Below, one piece after another: positions 34,475 through 46,616 of a stretch of 64,000 nucleotides of DNA. The notes beneath the pieces were generated by a model. It ran no database searches. It had not been told where the DNA came from and worked only from the letters and a program-made list of their open reading frames with translations. Numbering within the stretch: the first letter of the stretch is position 1; every line of letters begins with the position of its first letter. The stretch comes from Pseudomonas pharyngis (lineage in GTDB: Bacteria; Pseudomonadota; Gammaproteobacteria; Pseudomonadales; Pseudomonadaceae). Both the position numbers and the translations under genes were made by a program. The stretch covers positions 1 through 64,000 of the forward strand of contig NZ_BQID01000020.1 of the NCBI RefSeq assembly GCF_021602345.1, written 5' to 3'.

Positions 34475-34490
34475 TGGCGAGGTAATTGCA
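34475..34490 (+). promoter_or_regulatory. Sigma54-type promoter of mcoA
   Basis: TGGCGAGGTAATTGCA has TGGC and TTGCA boxes with GG-N10-GC spacing. It predicts a start near 34501. That leaves almost no leader for the ATG at 34514 but about 28 nt for the ATG at 34529. Confidence 0.7.
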
Positions 34491-34528
34491 AAACACCATC
34501 ACCCCTTCCTTAGATGAGGCGGCTGGTG

Positions 34529-37336
<2,808 letters not shown>

Positions 37337-37353
37337 GCCGGGAGGGAGCCGAC

Positions 37354-38424
37354 ATGACCCAGCCAACGCCGCGCTCCCGCGCCCTGGGCATGCACCTGAT
37401 TCTGGTGCTGGTCACCTGCCTGCTCGGCAGTCAGGTGCTCATCGCCCATCAGGCGCAGCCCGAAGGCGCCAGTGAATCCGCCACCCCGTGGGGTGGCGAC
37501 TATTTCCCCAACACCCTGCTGACCGACCAGAACGGTCGGCAGGTGCGCTTTTTCGATGATCTGATCAAAGACAAGGTGGTGGTGATCAACTTCATCTTCA
37601 CCTCGTGCAGCGACTCCTGCCCGCTGGAAACCGCGCGCCTGCGCCAGGTGCAGAAACTGCTGGGGGACCGGGTCGGGAAAGACATCTTTTTCTACTCGAT
37701 CACCATCGACCCGTTGAGCGACACCCCCGAAGTGCTCAAGGCCTATGCGCAACGCTTCAAGGTCGGCCCTGGCTGGAAATTCCTCACCGGCGAGTTCGAA
37801 GACGTCACCGAGCTGCGCAAGAAACTCGGGCTGTTTATCGAAGGCGTCGACAACGGCCGGACCAAGGATCACAACCTGAGCCTGATCGTCGGTAACCAGA
37901 GCACCGGGCGCTGGATGAAAGCCTCGCCGTTCGAGAACCCGTGGATCCTCGCCGACCAGCTCGCCAACACCTTGCAGAACTGGAAACAGGCCAGCACCGA
38001 AGAAAGCTATGCCGATGCTCCGCAGATTCGTCCGCCGAGCAATGGCGAAGAGCTGTTCCGCACCCGCTGCGCTTCGTGCCACAGCCTCGGCCCGCAGGAC
38101 GGCGAAGGCATCGGCATGCGCAACATCGGCCCGGACCTGATCGGCGTGACCCGCCAGCGTGACCCGGCCTGGCTCAATCGCTGGATCCGCGAACCGGATC
38201 GCGTGCTGGCGGAGAAAGACCCGATCGCGCTGCAACTGTTCGAGCAATACGAGCGCATCCCGATGCCCAATCTGCGCCTGGACGAGGCCTCGGCGCAGTC
38301 GATCATCGACTTTCTGAGTGCCGAAACCGAGCGTCAGCATCCGTCCGTGCAGCCCTTGGCCGACGGGGCATTGACGCCAGTAAAACCGGGTTCTGCCAGC
38401 GAAACGGTGAGTCGTATGCAGTAG
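37354..38424 (+). CDS. SCO copper chaperone fused to cytochrome c
   Basis: 356 aa from ATG 37354 (GGGAGGGAG just upstream). A signal anchor (about 10-30) is followed by a SCO domain with CxxxC (TSCSDSCPL, about residue 85) and the distal His (KDHNLSLIVGN, about 170). Then comes a cytochrome c domain (about 230-320) with heme site CASCHSLG and candidate Met ligands (PMPNLRL). It would deliver copper to McoA and carry electrons. Such SCO-cytochrome fusions pair copper insertion with redox control. The gene follows mcoA by 17 bp, giving each oxidase its own SCO/cytochrome set. Confidence 0.9.
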   Translation: MTQPTPRSRALGMHLILVLVTCLLGSQVLIAHQAQPEGASESATPWGGDYFPNTLLTDQNGRQVRFFDDLIKDKVVVINFIFTSCSDSCPLETARLRQVQKLLGDRVGKDIFFYSITIDPLSDTPEVLKAYAQRFKVGPGWKFLTGEFEDVTELRKKLGLFIEGVDNGRTKDHNLSLIVGNQSTGRWMKASPFENPWILADQLANTLQNWKQASTEESYADAPQIRPPSNGEELFRTRCASCHSLGPQDGEGIGMRNIGPDLIGVTRQRDPAWLNRWIREPDRVLAEKDPIALQLFEQYERIPMPNLRLDEASAQSIIDFLSAETERQHPSVQPLADGALTPVKPGSASETVSRMQ

Positions 38425-39990
38425 CGGCTAAATAGCATCATTGAACCGTGTGTCACGGTCATTGCCACCTACACTCATTCGAGAGGGCGGCTGTAACCGG
38501 CTCGATACCAGAACGCCAGGGCATCCCCATGCAACGACTGGAAGAACAGAAAACATCGGCACCGAACCTCGCGCTGGCGGCCATCAAGAGCTGGGGCGGG
38601 CAGTTCAATCTGCTGCGCTGGTTTTCGCTGGCGAGTTTTTTCATCATCGCGGCCGTGGCGCTGGGGCTGGGCTACATCTCCACGCGTTTCGTGGTCACCG
38701 AAAGCGTGGAGCGTGACGCGCTGCTCACCGCGCAATTCGTGCAGGCCATCGGTGATGCGGAAATGCGCCACGCCAACATCACGCCGCAGCGGACCATGGG
38801 CGAGATGCTCGACCCGCGCCAGGATCACAGCTACCCCGACGTTGATCTGCTGGCTCATGCAATGGCCCGTGCCGAGTTTCTCGATCATGTCGAACACCTG
38901 CCCGACGTTTTGCTGGCCACGGTGTATGCCCTGGATCGCACGATTATCTGGTCGACCAACCCCGAGCTGATCAACGTCAGGATCGAAGATGACGACGAGC
39001 TGGACGAGTCGTTCGAAATGAAAGTGCCGGTGTCTTCCAGCTACCACAAGATCGACGATGAAAAACCCGAACAGCGGCTGTCCCGCGAACCGAAATACCT
39101 GTTCATCGAAAACTACATTCCGATGTTCAACGCCGACAAAAGCAAAGTCGTCGCCATGGTCGAGATCTACAAGGAACCGGCGGATCTGGTGGACCGTATC
39201 GACCGTGGATTCGCCTCGATCTGGGCCGCGACCATCCTCGGCGGCGCGGTGATTTACCTCGGGTTGTTCTGGATCGTGCGGCGCGCCTCGAGCCTGTTGC
39301 AGAGCCAGCAACAGCAGTTGATCAGCAACGAGACCTTCGTCGCTTTGGGCGAGATGTCTTCGGCGGTGGCCCACAGCCTGCGTAACCCGCTGGCGACCAT
39401 TCGCTCCAGTGCCGAACTGGCCCAGGAAATTGCCAGCCCGGGGGCACAGCGCAACATCGGCGACATCATCAGCCAGGTTGACCGCATGTCGCGCTGGGTT
39501 CGCGAACTGCTGGTGTCGTTGCGCCCGATGAGTGACGACGGCGAGGCGGTGGACCTGCTCGCGGCGGTCGAGGACACCCTGGGAGCATTTGACGCGCTGA
39601 TCCGGCGCAATGGCGTCGAAGTGCGATTCACGCCACAAAGTTGCCCGCCGGTCGTCAGTCAAAAGGTGCTGCTCACGCAAATACTCAATAGCCTGTTTGC
39701 CAACGCCCTGGAAGCGATGCCCAGAGGCGGCGTACTCAGTGTCGAGATTGAAACGGCGCAGTCCGGTCAGGTGCGCGTGACCCTGAGCGATACCGGCAAA
39801 GGCATGAGCGCGCAGCAGCAACAACAGGTGTTCAAACCGTTTTTCACCACCAAGCAGGGCGGCCTCGGGGTCGGCCTGGCGCTGGTCAAGCGAATCATGG
39901 AGCGGTTTCAGGGTTCGGTCGTGCTGACCAGCCGCGAGCAGGAAGGAACCCGCGTCAGTCTCAACTTTAGAGTGGCATCGGGAGGGGAAT

Positions 39991-41417
<1,427 letters not shown>

Positions 41418-41427
<10 letters not shown>

Positions 41428-41786
41428 ACGGCGGTGCTGCGTGGATTCGGCGAGCCGAGGCATTCGAGCACGCACGTCGGGTCCAGCACCTCGTCGTTGA
41501 CGTAGATGCCGCGCTCGGCATCGTAGGTGCGGATAAACACCCGCACCGTCGCATCGGCTACGCTCGGCAACTGCGAGTCATGGAACACATGGCGATCCGG
41601 GATGACGATGAAATCCTGCGGCGGCGTGTCATCGAACGGCCGGGGCGGCTGGGCCGACAGCGACGGTGGAGCAGGGTGGGCAAAGGGCTGGTCCGCCCCG
41701 TAGTAGTTGAAGTTGCTGTCCAGCGCCTGCGCCTGGGTGGCGGCGAGCAGACAAACGGACAACAGCAGTCGATTGAACATTCCCAT
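41418..41786 (-). CDS. Small exported protein of unknown function
   Basis: 122 aa from ATG 41786 (AGGTG upstream; a longer start at 41816 is less likely). The signal peptide (LLLSVCLLAATQAQA) precedes a Pro-rich stretch ('HPAPPSLSAQPPRPFDDTPP') and a beta-rich tail with two Cys residues (PTCVLECLG) that could form a disulfide. It ends convergently with mnxR, overlapping its last codons. No family recognised. The 41787-41950 gap upstream shows no other feature. Confidence 0.65.
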
Positions 41787-41950
41787 GGCAGCACCTGTGG
41801 AAGCGGATTTCCCCAAGGCTATTAACTATAGCTGCCCATCGAAGCAGGCGTTGTTGCAGGCGTCGGCGGCTTACAAGTTCGCAACAACCTGTTGCGTGCG
41901 GCTGAACTAGACTCGGGCCGCTCAATTGTGAGCATCCCCCGGAGTGCGCC

Positions 41951-42757
41951 ATGGAAGTGCCAAACCATAAAAACGCCGTCGAGAGCAATCGTCAGGCGTG
42001 GAATGATTCCGCCCGTCATCATCAGGACTCGCCCGATTGGCAGGCCTTGCTGACCGAGGTTACGCAGGCGGATTTTTCCTGCCTCGACGACACCCTGCGC
42101 GGTTTGCTCGAGCAGGTCGGTGTCGATGGCAAAGACGTCGTGCAACCGGGTTGCAACAACGGCCGCGAAAGCCTGTCACTGTTCGCCCTCGGCGCACGGA
42201 ATGTGGTCGGTATCGATCAGTCGAGCGCGTTTCTCGAACAGGCCCGCGAACTGAACAAGCGTTCGCCGCATAACGCCGAGTTCATCGAGGCCGATATCCA
42301 TCATTTGCCTGACGCGCTGCACGCCCGTTTCGACGTCGCGCTGATCACCATCGGCGTCTTTGGCTGGATGCCTGACATCGGCGAGTTCTTTCGCCACGTC
42401 GCCTCGACCCTCAAACCGGGCGGACAACTGGTGATCTACGAAACCCACCCGTTCCTGGAAATGGTCGACCCCGAGGCCGAAAACCCGTTTCGCCTCGCCA
42501 GCTCGTATTTCCGCGAAGAACCGTTCGTGCAGGAGGAGCCGATCGTCTACGTCGGCAAGGTCGAACAGCCGGCGGCCAAGTCCTACTGGTTTGTGCACAC
42601 CCTCGGCGCAATCTTCACCGCCGCCCTCGAGGCCGGCCTGAACATCACGCACTTCAAGGAATACCCGCACTCGAACCGGGAAGAAGTGTATGACCAGTAC
42701 CAGAACCGCGAGGCGCAGATGCCGATGTGTTTTACGTGGGTGGGGGTGAAGCGCTGA
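41951..42757 (+). CDS. Class I SAM-dependent methyltransferase
   Basis: 268 aa. A Rossmann methyltransferase core is visible: motif I in the form 'VVQPGCNNGRESLSLFALGA' (a variant of DxGxGxG), 'VVGIDQSSAFLEQAREL', 'FIEADIHHLP', 'FDVALITIGVFGWMPDI' and 'LKPGGQLVIYETHPFLEM'. The substrate cannot be deduced. The gene is monocistronic, between the Mn regulators and the exopolysaccharide operon. Its last 26 bp overlap the truncated gene on the other strand. Confidence 0.85.
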   Translation: MEVPNHKNAVESNRQAWNDSARHHQDSPDWQALLTEVTQADFSCLDDTLRGLLEQVGVDGKDVVQPGCNNGRESLSLFALGARNVVGIDQSSAFLEQARELNKRSPHNAEFIEADIHHLPDALHARFDVALITIGVFGWMPDIGEFFRHVASTLKPGGQLVIYETHPFLEMVDPEAENPFRLASSYFREEPFVQEEPIVYVGKVEQPAAKSYWFVHTLGAIFTAALEAGLNITHFKEYPHSNREEVYDQYQNREAQMPMCFTWVGVKR

Positions 42758-42953
42758 GGCAGCTACAAGAGGGGAAGGCGAGAGGCGCTGTCTCTTTTTC
42801 GGTGAGTCGGATACGGGCTTGCGTCACGTATCCGATTGCTCGAAACAACTCTTCGTCGTCACCTTCTGCCAGTACCTGAGAGAGGTACTCACGGATGGCA
42901 TTCAGATCAACCAGCAGTGCCGTCATTTCAAAATCGGATGTGTTTTGTTCCAT
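42732..42953 (-). pseudogene. Truncated HigA-like antidote protein
   Basis: 73 aa from an internal ATG at 42953. 'LNAIREYLSQVLAEGDDEEL' followed by 'FRAIGYVTQAR' matches the N-terminal half of putative addiction-module antidote proteins. There, a helix-turn-helix (GMTQIAKDTGL-type) should follow. Here the frame continues into unrelated residues (RLTEKETAPLAFPS...) and overlaps the methyltransferase 3' end. The DNA-binding half is therefore missing. No toxin gene is adjacent. Confidence 0.5.
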
Positions 42954-43061
42954 CGGTTTGTCTCTGCGTTTCTGCATGAATGTATTCATTCACATGATTG
43001 CGAGCAGCCAGATGGAGCCGAAACTGAATGTCGCTGGTTCCTGTACGAGCGTAGGAAGATT

Positions 43062-43087
43062 CTGCGGCGCCGTCCCGGCCGCCGCAG
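43062..43087 (-). terminator. Hairpin at the end of the exopolysaccharide operon
   Basis: CTGCGGCG (43062-43069) pairs with CGCCGCAG (43080-43087), immediately after the stop of the last operon gene (43098). No clear T-run follows. The bases between 42954 and 43061 show nothing else. Confidence 0.5.
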
Positions 43088-43097
43088 GTTAAACCCG

Positions 43098-43790
43098 TCA
43101 AGCCTGCGCAGCCGCCGTCACCACCGGCCGTCCCGGCTTGCGCAGCGGATCGAGGCGTGAGCCCTCATAGCGGGTTTCGCGGAAGAACCGCCATTTGCCG
43201 AACAGGCAATAGACGTGGGTGACGCGGCCCTGCTCGTGGTAGCCCATGCGGATGTGCAGTTTCAGCGCCGGGATGTTGTGGGTTTCGCAGACGTCCACCA
43301 CCTTGTTGCAACCCTGGGCGGCCATGGCTTCCCAGAGGGCGACCTGCACGTCCACCGACAGGCTGCTGCCGAAGTAGGCGCGAATCATTTCACCGCCGAA
43401 CTCGAAGAACTCGCCGGGTTTGACCGGGAAGGTGCAGCCGTAATAGTGGCGGTCGTGGTAGTCACGAATGCTGCCCCAGATAAATCCGACCGCATGGCCG
43501 TCTGCGTCGAGGTACATGTGCCCGGTGTGGCCCTCGTTGGCCAGCTCGGCCATGGTCTGCACCCGGTCACCGAAGTGTTTGGCGAACGCGCCGGCATTCT
43601 GTGCGGTGATGTCGACCTTGCGCAGGCCGTCGTAGGGGCGCAGCTTGTGCGGCGGTACCGGGCTGACCAGGTCGCGCTCCATCCACAACAGCTCCCAATG
43701 GAAGAACACGTAGCGTTTCCACAACGTGCCGAAAGTACGGCCCAGGCCTTTTTGCTTGATACGTTCACGCAGCTTTTCAATGACGCTCAT
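43098..43790 (-). CDS. GNAT-like acyltransferase, copy A
   Basis: 230 aa from the ATG at 43790 (GGAGGG upstream). The middle part has GNAT character: 'GHMYLDADGHAVGFIWG' (beta strand), then 'VVDVCETHNIPALKLHIRMG' and 'YHEQGRVTHVYCLFGKWRFF' (the N/H-xPAxxLYxxxGF-like motif B). It is a close paralogue of the gene at 45860. Probably it acylates a sugar or a precursor in exopolysaccharide synthesis. The family is inferred, the substrate unknown. It is the last gene of the long operon. Confidence 0.72.
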   Translation of the reverse strand: MSVIEKLRERIKQKGLGRTFGTLWKRYVFFHWELLWMERDLVSPVPPHKLRPYDGLRKVDITAQNAGAFAKHFGDRVQTMAELANEGHTGHMYLDADGHAVGFIWGSIRDYHDRHYYGCTFPVKPGEFFEFGGEMIRAYFGSSLSVDVQVALWEAMAAQGCNKVVDVCETHNIPALKLHIRMGYHEQGRVTHVYCLFGKWRFFRETRYEGSRLDPLRKPGRPVVTAAAQA

Positions 43791-43848
43791 GATGCCCTCC
43801 GAGGCCGGAGCCCGGGTGTTGTGGATGACGCTGTTGTGGGTATAGATC

Positions 43849-43880
43849 AAGCCGGCAAATGCATGTCAAAGCGCCGGCTT
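43849..43880 (-). other. Intra-operon hairpin before copy A
   Basis: AAGCCGGC (43849-43856) and GCCGGCTT (43873-43880) form an 8-bp stem in the 117-bp gap between the YdjC-type gene and copy A. This is the largest gap in this half of the operon. It may be a partial terminator or a processing site. Confidence 0.4.
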
Positions 43881-43907
43881 TGAAAATATTGCAAGTTGTG
43901 TAACGGC

Positions 43908-44696
43908 TCAGATCGCCTCGGCACCCCGCAAAAAATCCTTGTTCAGATCGGCATAGGAAACCCGTGGAACCCCCGTCAGCCGCTGCTCTAGCAAGCGGCT
44001 CAGGGACTCTTCGGGTGGCAGATAGGCGTCGCCGAAATCCGCCCCGAGCTGGTTCGGATGGGCGACGATTTCCAGCACGCCGTCGGTCGGCGCGGGGGCG
44101 TTGCGCAGGTCCACCGGGGTGCAGACGTAATCGGCCGTGACCCCGGCCAATCCCTGCAATCGGCGGTTGAGCAACCCCTTGAACAGGCGCTTGGGCAGAC
44201 TGAGGTTTTGCCCCAGGTTGCGCGCCAGGCGCACGGGCACACCTTGATGGGCGGCGAAGCGCGCGACGATCTCGCCGATCGGCCAGATGTTGTGCACGTG
44301 CTGATGCGAATCGAGGTGGCTGGGACGCACGCCGTGATCGACGCAGCGCTGCCACTGCGCCTGCAATTCTTCCTGCACCGCCTCGCGGTCTTCGCGGCTC
44401 AGCCACAGGCTGTGGCGAGGCAGGTTGAGGTCGAACACGCCGTGGCTGTCGCAGAAGGTGCGGCGCTCGACAATGGCCCGGCTCAAGGGACGGCCGTAGG
44501 TCAGGTTGAAATGCAGGCCGATCCGGCCCTCCAGCAGCGGCAGCCGGGCCATGGCGCAGGCCGCTTCGAACGCCGGCATGTTGGCCATGGCGGTGGCGGA
44601 ACTGATGACCCCGGCCTGGAACGCACCGAGGATCACCGCGTTTTCGTTCGGGCTCAGGCCGAAATCGTCAGCGTTGACTATGACTTGGCGAGGCAT
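43908..44696 (-). CDS. YdjC/ChbG-type carbohydrate deacetylase
   Basis: 262 aa. The YdjC-family metal and catalytic motifs are visible: 'VIVNADDFGLSPNENAVI' (Asp pair), 'GLHFNLTYGRPLS' and 'PSHLDSHQHVHNIWPI' (His ligands). It would remove acetyl groups from N-acetylated sugars in the cytoplasm. It overlaps the start of the operon with its upstream neighbour by 29 bp. The presence of both a deacetylase and acyltransferases suggests the polymer or its precursor is edited at amino groups. Confidence 0.88.
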   Translation of the reverse strand: MPRQVIVNADDFGLSPNENAVILGAFQAGVISSATAMANMPAFEAACAMARLPLLEGRIGLHFNLTYGRPLSRAIVERRTFCDSHGVFDLNLPRHSLWLSREDREAVQEELQAQWQRCVDHGVRPSHLDSHQHVHNIWPIGEIVARFAAHQGVPVRLARNLGQNLSLPKRLFKGLLNRRLQGLAGVTADYVCTPVDLRNAPAPTDGVLEIVAHPNQLGADFGDAYLPPEESLSRLLEQRLTGVPRVSYADLNKDFLRGAEAI

Positions 44697-45855
44697 GTTC
44701 GCCCTCCTTGGTGGGGTTGATCACAGGTGTCGCAATGACCGCCGCTTTGGCCGCCGCACGCTTCGCCCGCCATTGTTGCAACGCAGGTTTGAGCCGGTGC
44801 CAGGCGCGCAGCCCCAGCCCCAGCAACAGACCGCTCGGGCGCCACGAGTAGAAGCTCCAGCGCCAGTGCTCCAGTTGTCCGGTCATGCGTTCGTGCAATT
44901 GATGGCTGGAGTTTTCCAGGCTGACCCGCGAGGCATCGATCCAGCGCCAGTTGTCGTCCAGCCCCCAGCGAATCCATTCCTCCAGCAACACCCGGCCGCT
45001 GCCCAGATCGGCGTATTGCGGCAGGAAGGCGAGGTTGTAATCGTAGAGCCGGCCTTGTTCGAACAGACCGAGCCGATAGCTGATGCAACGTCCGTCCAGT
45101 TCCAGCATCACCACGCGCACCCGATCCGAAGCGGCGAGGGCGGTGAAGGCGTTTTCCATGTAGCGGCGGCTGCGGTCGCTGGCAAAGATTCCGACGCCTT
45201 CGTCACCTTTCCAACTGACCGCTTCGACTTCGCTGATGGCCTGCAACAACGGGCCCATGCTGGTCGCGTCGGGCGTGATCCTTCGGACTTCGGCGCCGCA
45301 CGCGGCAATCCGCTTGCGCGCCCGGCGCAGTTTGTAGCGCGGATCGCCCGAGACTTCCTGGCGGTCAGCCTCGCTGATCAGGTGCACCGGCACCCGGCAG
45401 CTCAAGCGACGTTCGCCGGTGGAGCTGTGGGCCATCCATTCGGTGAGCACGCTTTCGGCGCCGACCGGCTCGGTGATTTCATTGAGTTGCAGCAGGGCGT
45501 GGGGCACGCGCTGGCGAATCAGCCGCAGGGCCTGGCGCATGTCGTCGGCGTCCAGCAGTGATAGCAACGCCAGGCGATCGGCCAGCGGATAACTGAGGTG
45601 ATGCACCACCCGAAACGGCAAACCGAAAAATCGTTCACGGCTCGCCACCAATGGCAGGCACAGGCGCAATTCGTCCGCTTCCCAACCCAGCAATACGTGC
45701 AGCTGCTCATGCGTGTCGAGCGCCTGCTCTGCCGCACACAGCCAGTCGAGGCTGTTGAACGGCGTGTGGTCCGTCACCCGCAGGCGCAGCGCTTCATAGG
45801 CCGTCGCCGGGAAGTCAGGTGTGCACAACGAAGTGCGCCATTCGAATCGCGCCAT
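44668..45855 (-). CDS. FemAB/CelD-like GNAT acyltransferase
   Basis: 395 aa. Double-GNAT pattern of the BcsL/CelD (FemAB-like) family: 'FNSLDWLCAAEQALDTHEQL', 'YKLRRARKRIAACGAEVRRI', 'VSWKGDEGVGIF', 'VRVVMLELDGRCISYRLGLF' and 'RLYDYNLAFLPQYADLGSGR' (the last like 'D..y..y.pG'). These proteins transfer acyl or aminoacyl groups in cellulose and exopolysaccharide loci. It has no signal peptide. The C-terminal basic tail overlaps the YdjC gene start. Confidence 0.82.
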   Translation of the reverse strand: MARFEWRTSLCTPDFPATAYEALRLRVTDHTPFNSLDWLCAAEQALDTHEQLHVLLGWEADELRLCLPLVASRERFFGLPFRVVHHLSYPLADRLALLSLLDADDMRQALRLIRQRVPHALLQLNEITEPVGAESVLTEWMAHSSTGERRLSCRVPVHLISEADRQEVSGDPRYKLRRARKRIAACGAEVRRITPDATSMGPLLQAISEVEAVSWKGDEGVGIFASDRSRRYMENAFTALAASDRVRVVMLELDGRCISYRLGLFEQGRLYDYNLAFLPQYADLGSGRVLLEEWIRWGLDDNWRWIDASRVSLENSSHQLHERMTGQLEHWRWSFYSWRPSGLLLGLGLRAWHRLKPALQQWRAKRAAAKAAVIATPVINPTKEGEHASPSHSQR

Positions 45856-45859
45856 AGGT

Positions 45860-46549
45860 TCAGGTCACCGTTGCTGTGACAGGTGGACGGGAAGGTTTGC
45901 GCAGTGCCTCCAGGCGCGAGCCGCTGTAGCGGGTTTCGCGGTAGAAGCGCCAGCGGCCGAACAGTTTGTAGATGTTCATGATCCGGCCCTGTTCGGTATA
46001 GCCCATGCGCAGGTGCAGCTTGAGCGCCGGGATGTTGTGGAATTCGCAGACGTCGACCACCTTGTCGCAGCCCTGGGCGGCCATGGCTTTCCACAGTTCC
46101 AGTTGCAGATCCACCGACAGTTCGGTGCCCCAATAAGCGCGGGTCAGTTCGCCGCCGAATTCGAAGAACTCGCCGGGTTTCACCGGGAACAGGCAGCCGT
46201 AGTAGTGCCGGTCGAAATAGTCTTGAGCGGTGCCCCAGATGAAGGCCACCGCATGGCCCTGATCGTCCAGGTGCATGTGCCCAGTGTGATGTTCCCGGGC
46301 CAGTTCGGCCATGGTGCCGACCCGGTCACCGAAGTGGCGGGCGAAGGCGCTGACGTTGTCCGGGGTGATCTTCACCACCCGCAGGGGCGGGTAGGGTTTG
46401 AGGCTGTGGGGCGGCACTGGACTGACCAGGTCGCGCTCCATCCACAGCAGTTCCTGATGAGAAAAGACGTAGTGCTTCCACACCTTGGCCAAGGTGGCCC
46501 GCAGGCCTTTGTGTTTGATGTGATCGCGGATTTTTTGCAGAACATTCAT
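45860..46549 (-). CDS. GNAT-like acyltransferase, copy B
   Basis: 229 aa from ATG 46549 (AGGAGCC upstream). The same family as copy A at 43098, with long identical stretches ('FPVKPGEFFEFGGE', 'ELLWMERDLVSPVPPH', 'HNIPALKLH'). The two copies bracket the FemAB-like and YdjC-type genes. Probably they are paralogues modifying different positions on the repeat unit. The substrate is unknown. Confidence 0.72.
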   Translation of the reverse strand: MNVLQKIRDHIKHKGLRATLAKVWKHYVFSHQELLWMERDLVSPVPPHSLKPYPPLRVVKITPDNVSAFARHFGDRVGTMAELAREHHTGHMHLDDQGHAVAFIWGTAQDYFDRHYYGCLFPVKPGEFFEFGGELTRAYWGTELSVDLQLELWKAMAAQGCDKVVDVCEFHNIPALKLHLRMGYTEQGRIMNIYKLFGRWRFYRETRYSGSRLEALRKPSRPPVTATVT

Positions 46550-46616
46550 GGTCGTGGCTCCTGATGACGAGTCATCGCGCGGCACAGGCCAGCGCGGCCG
46601 GACATCAACAGGGCGG

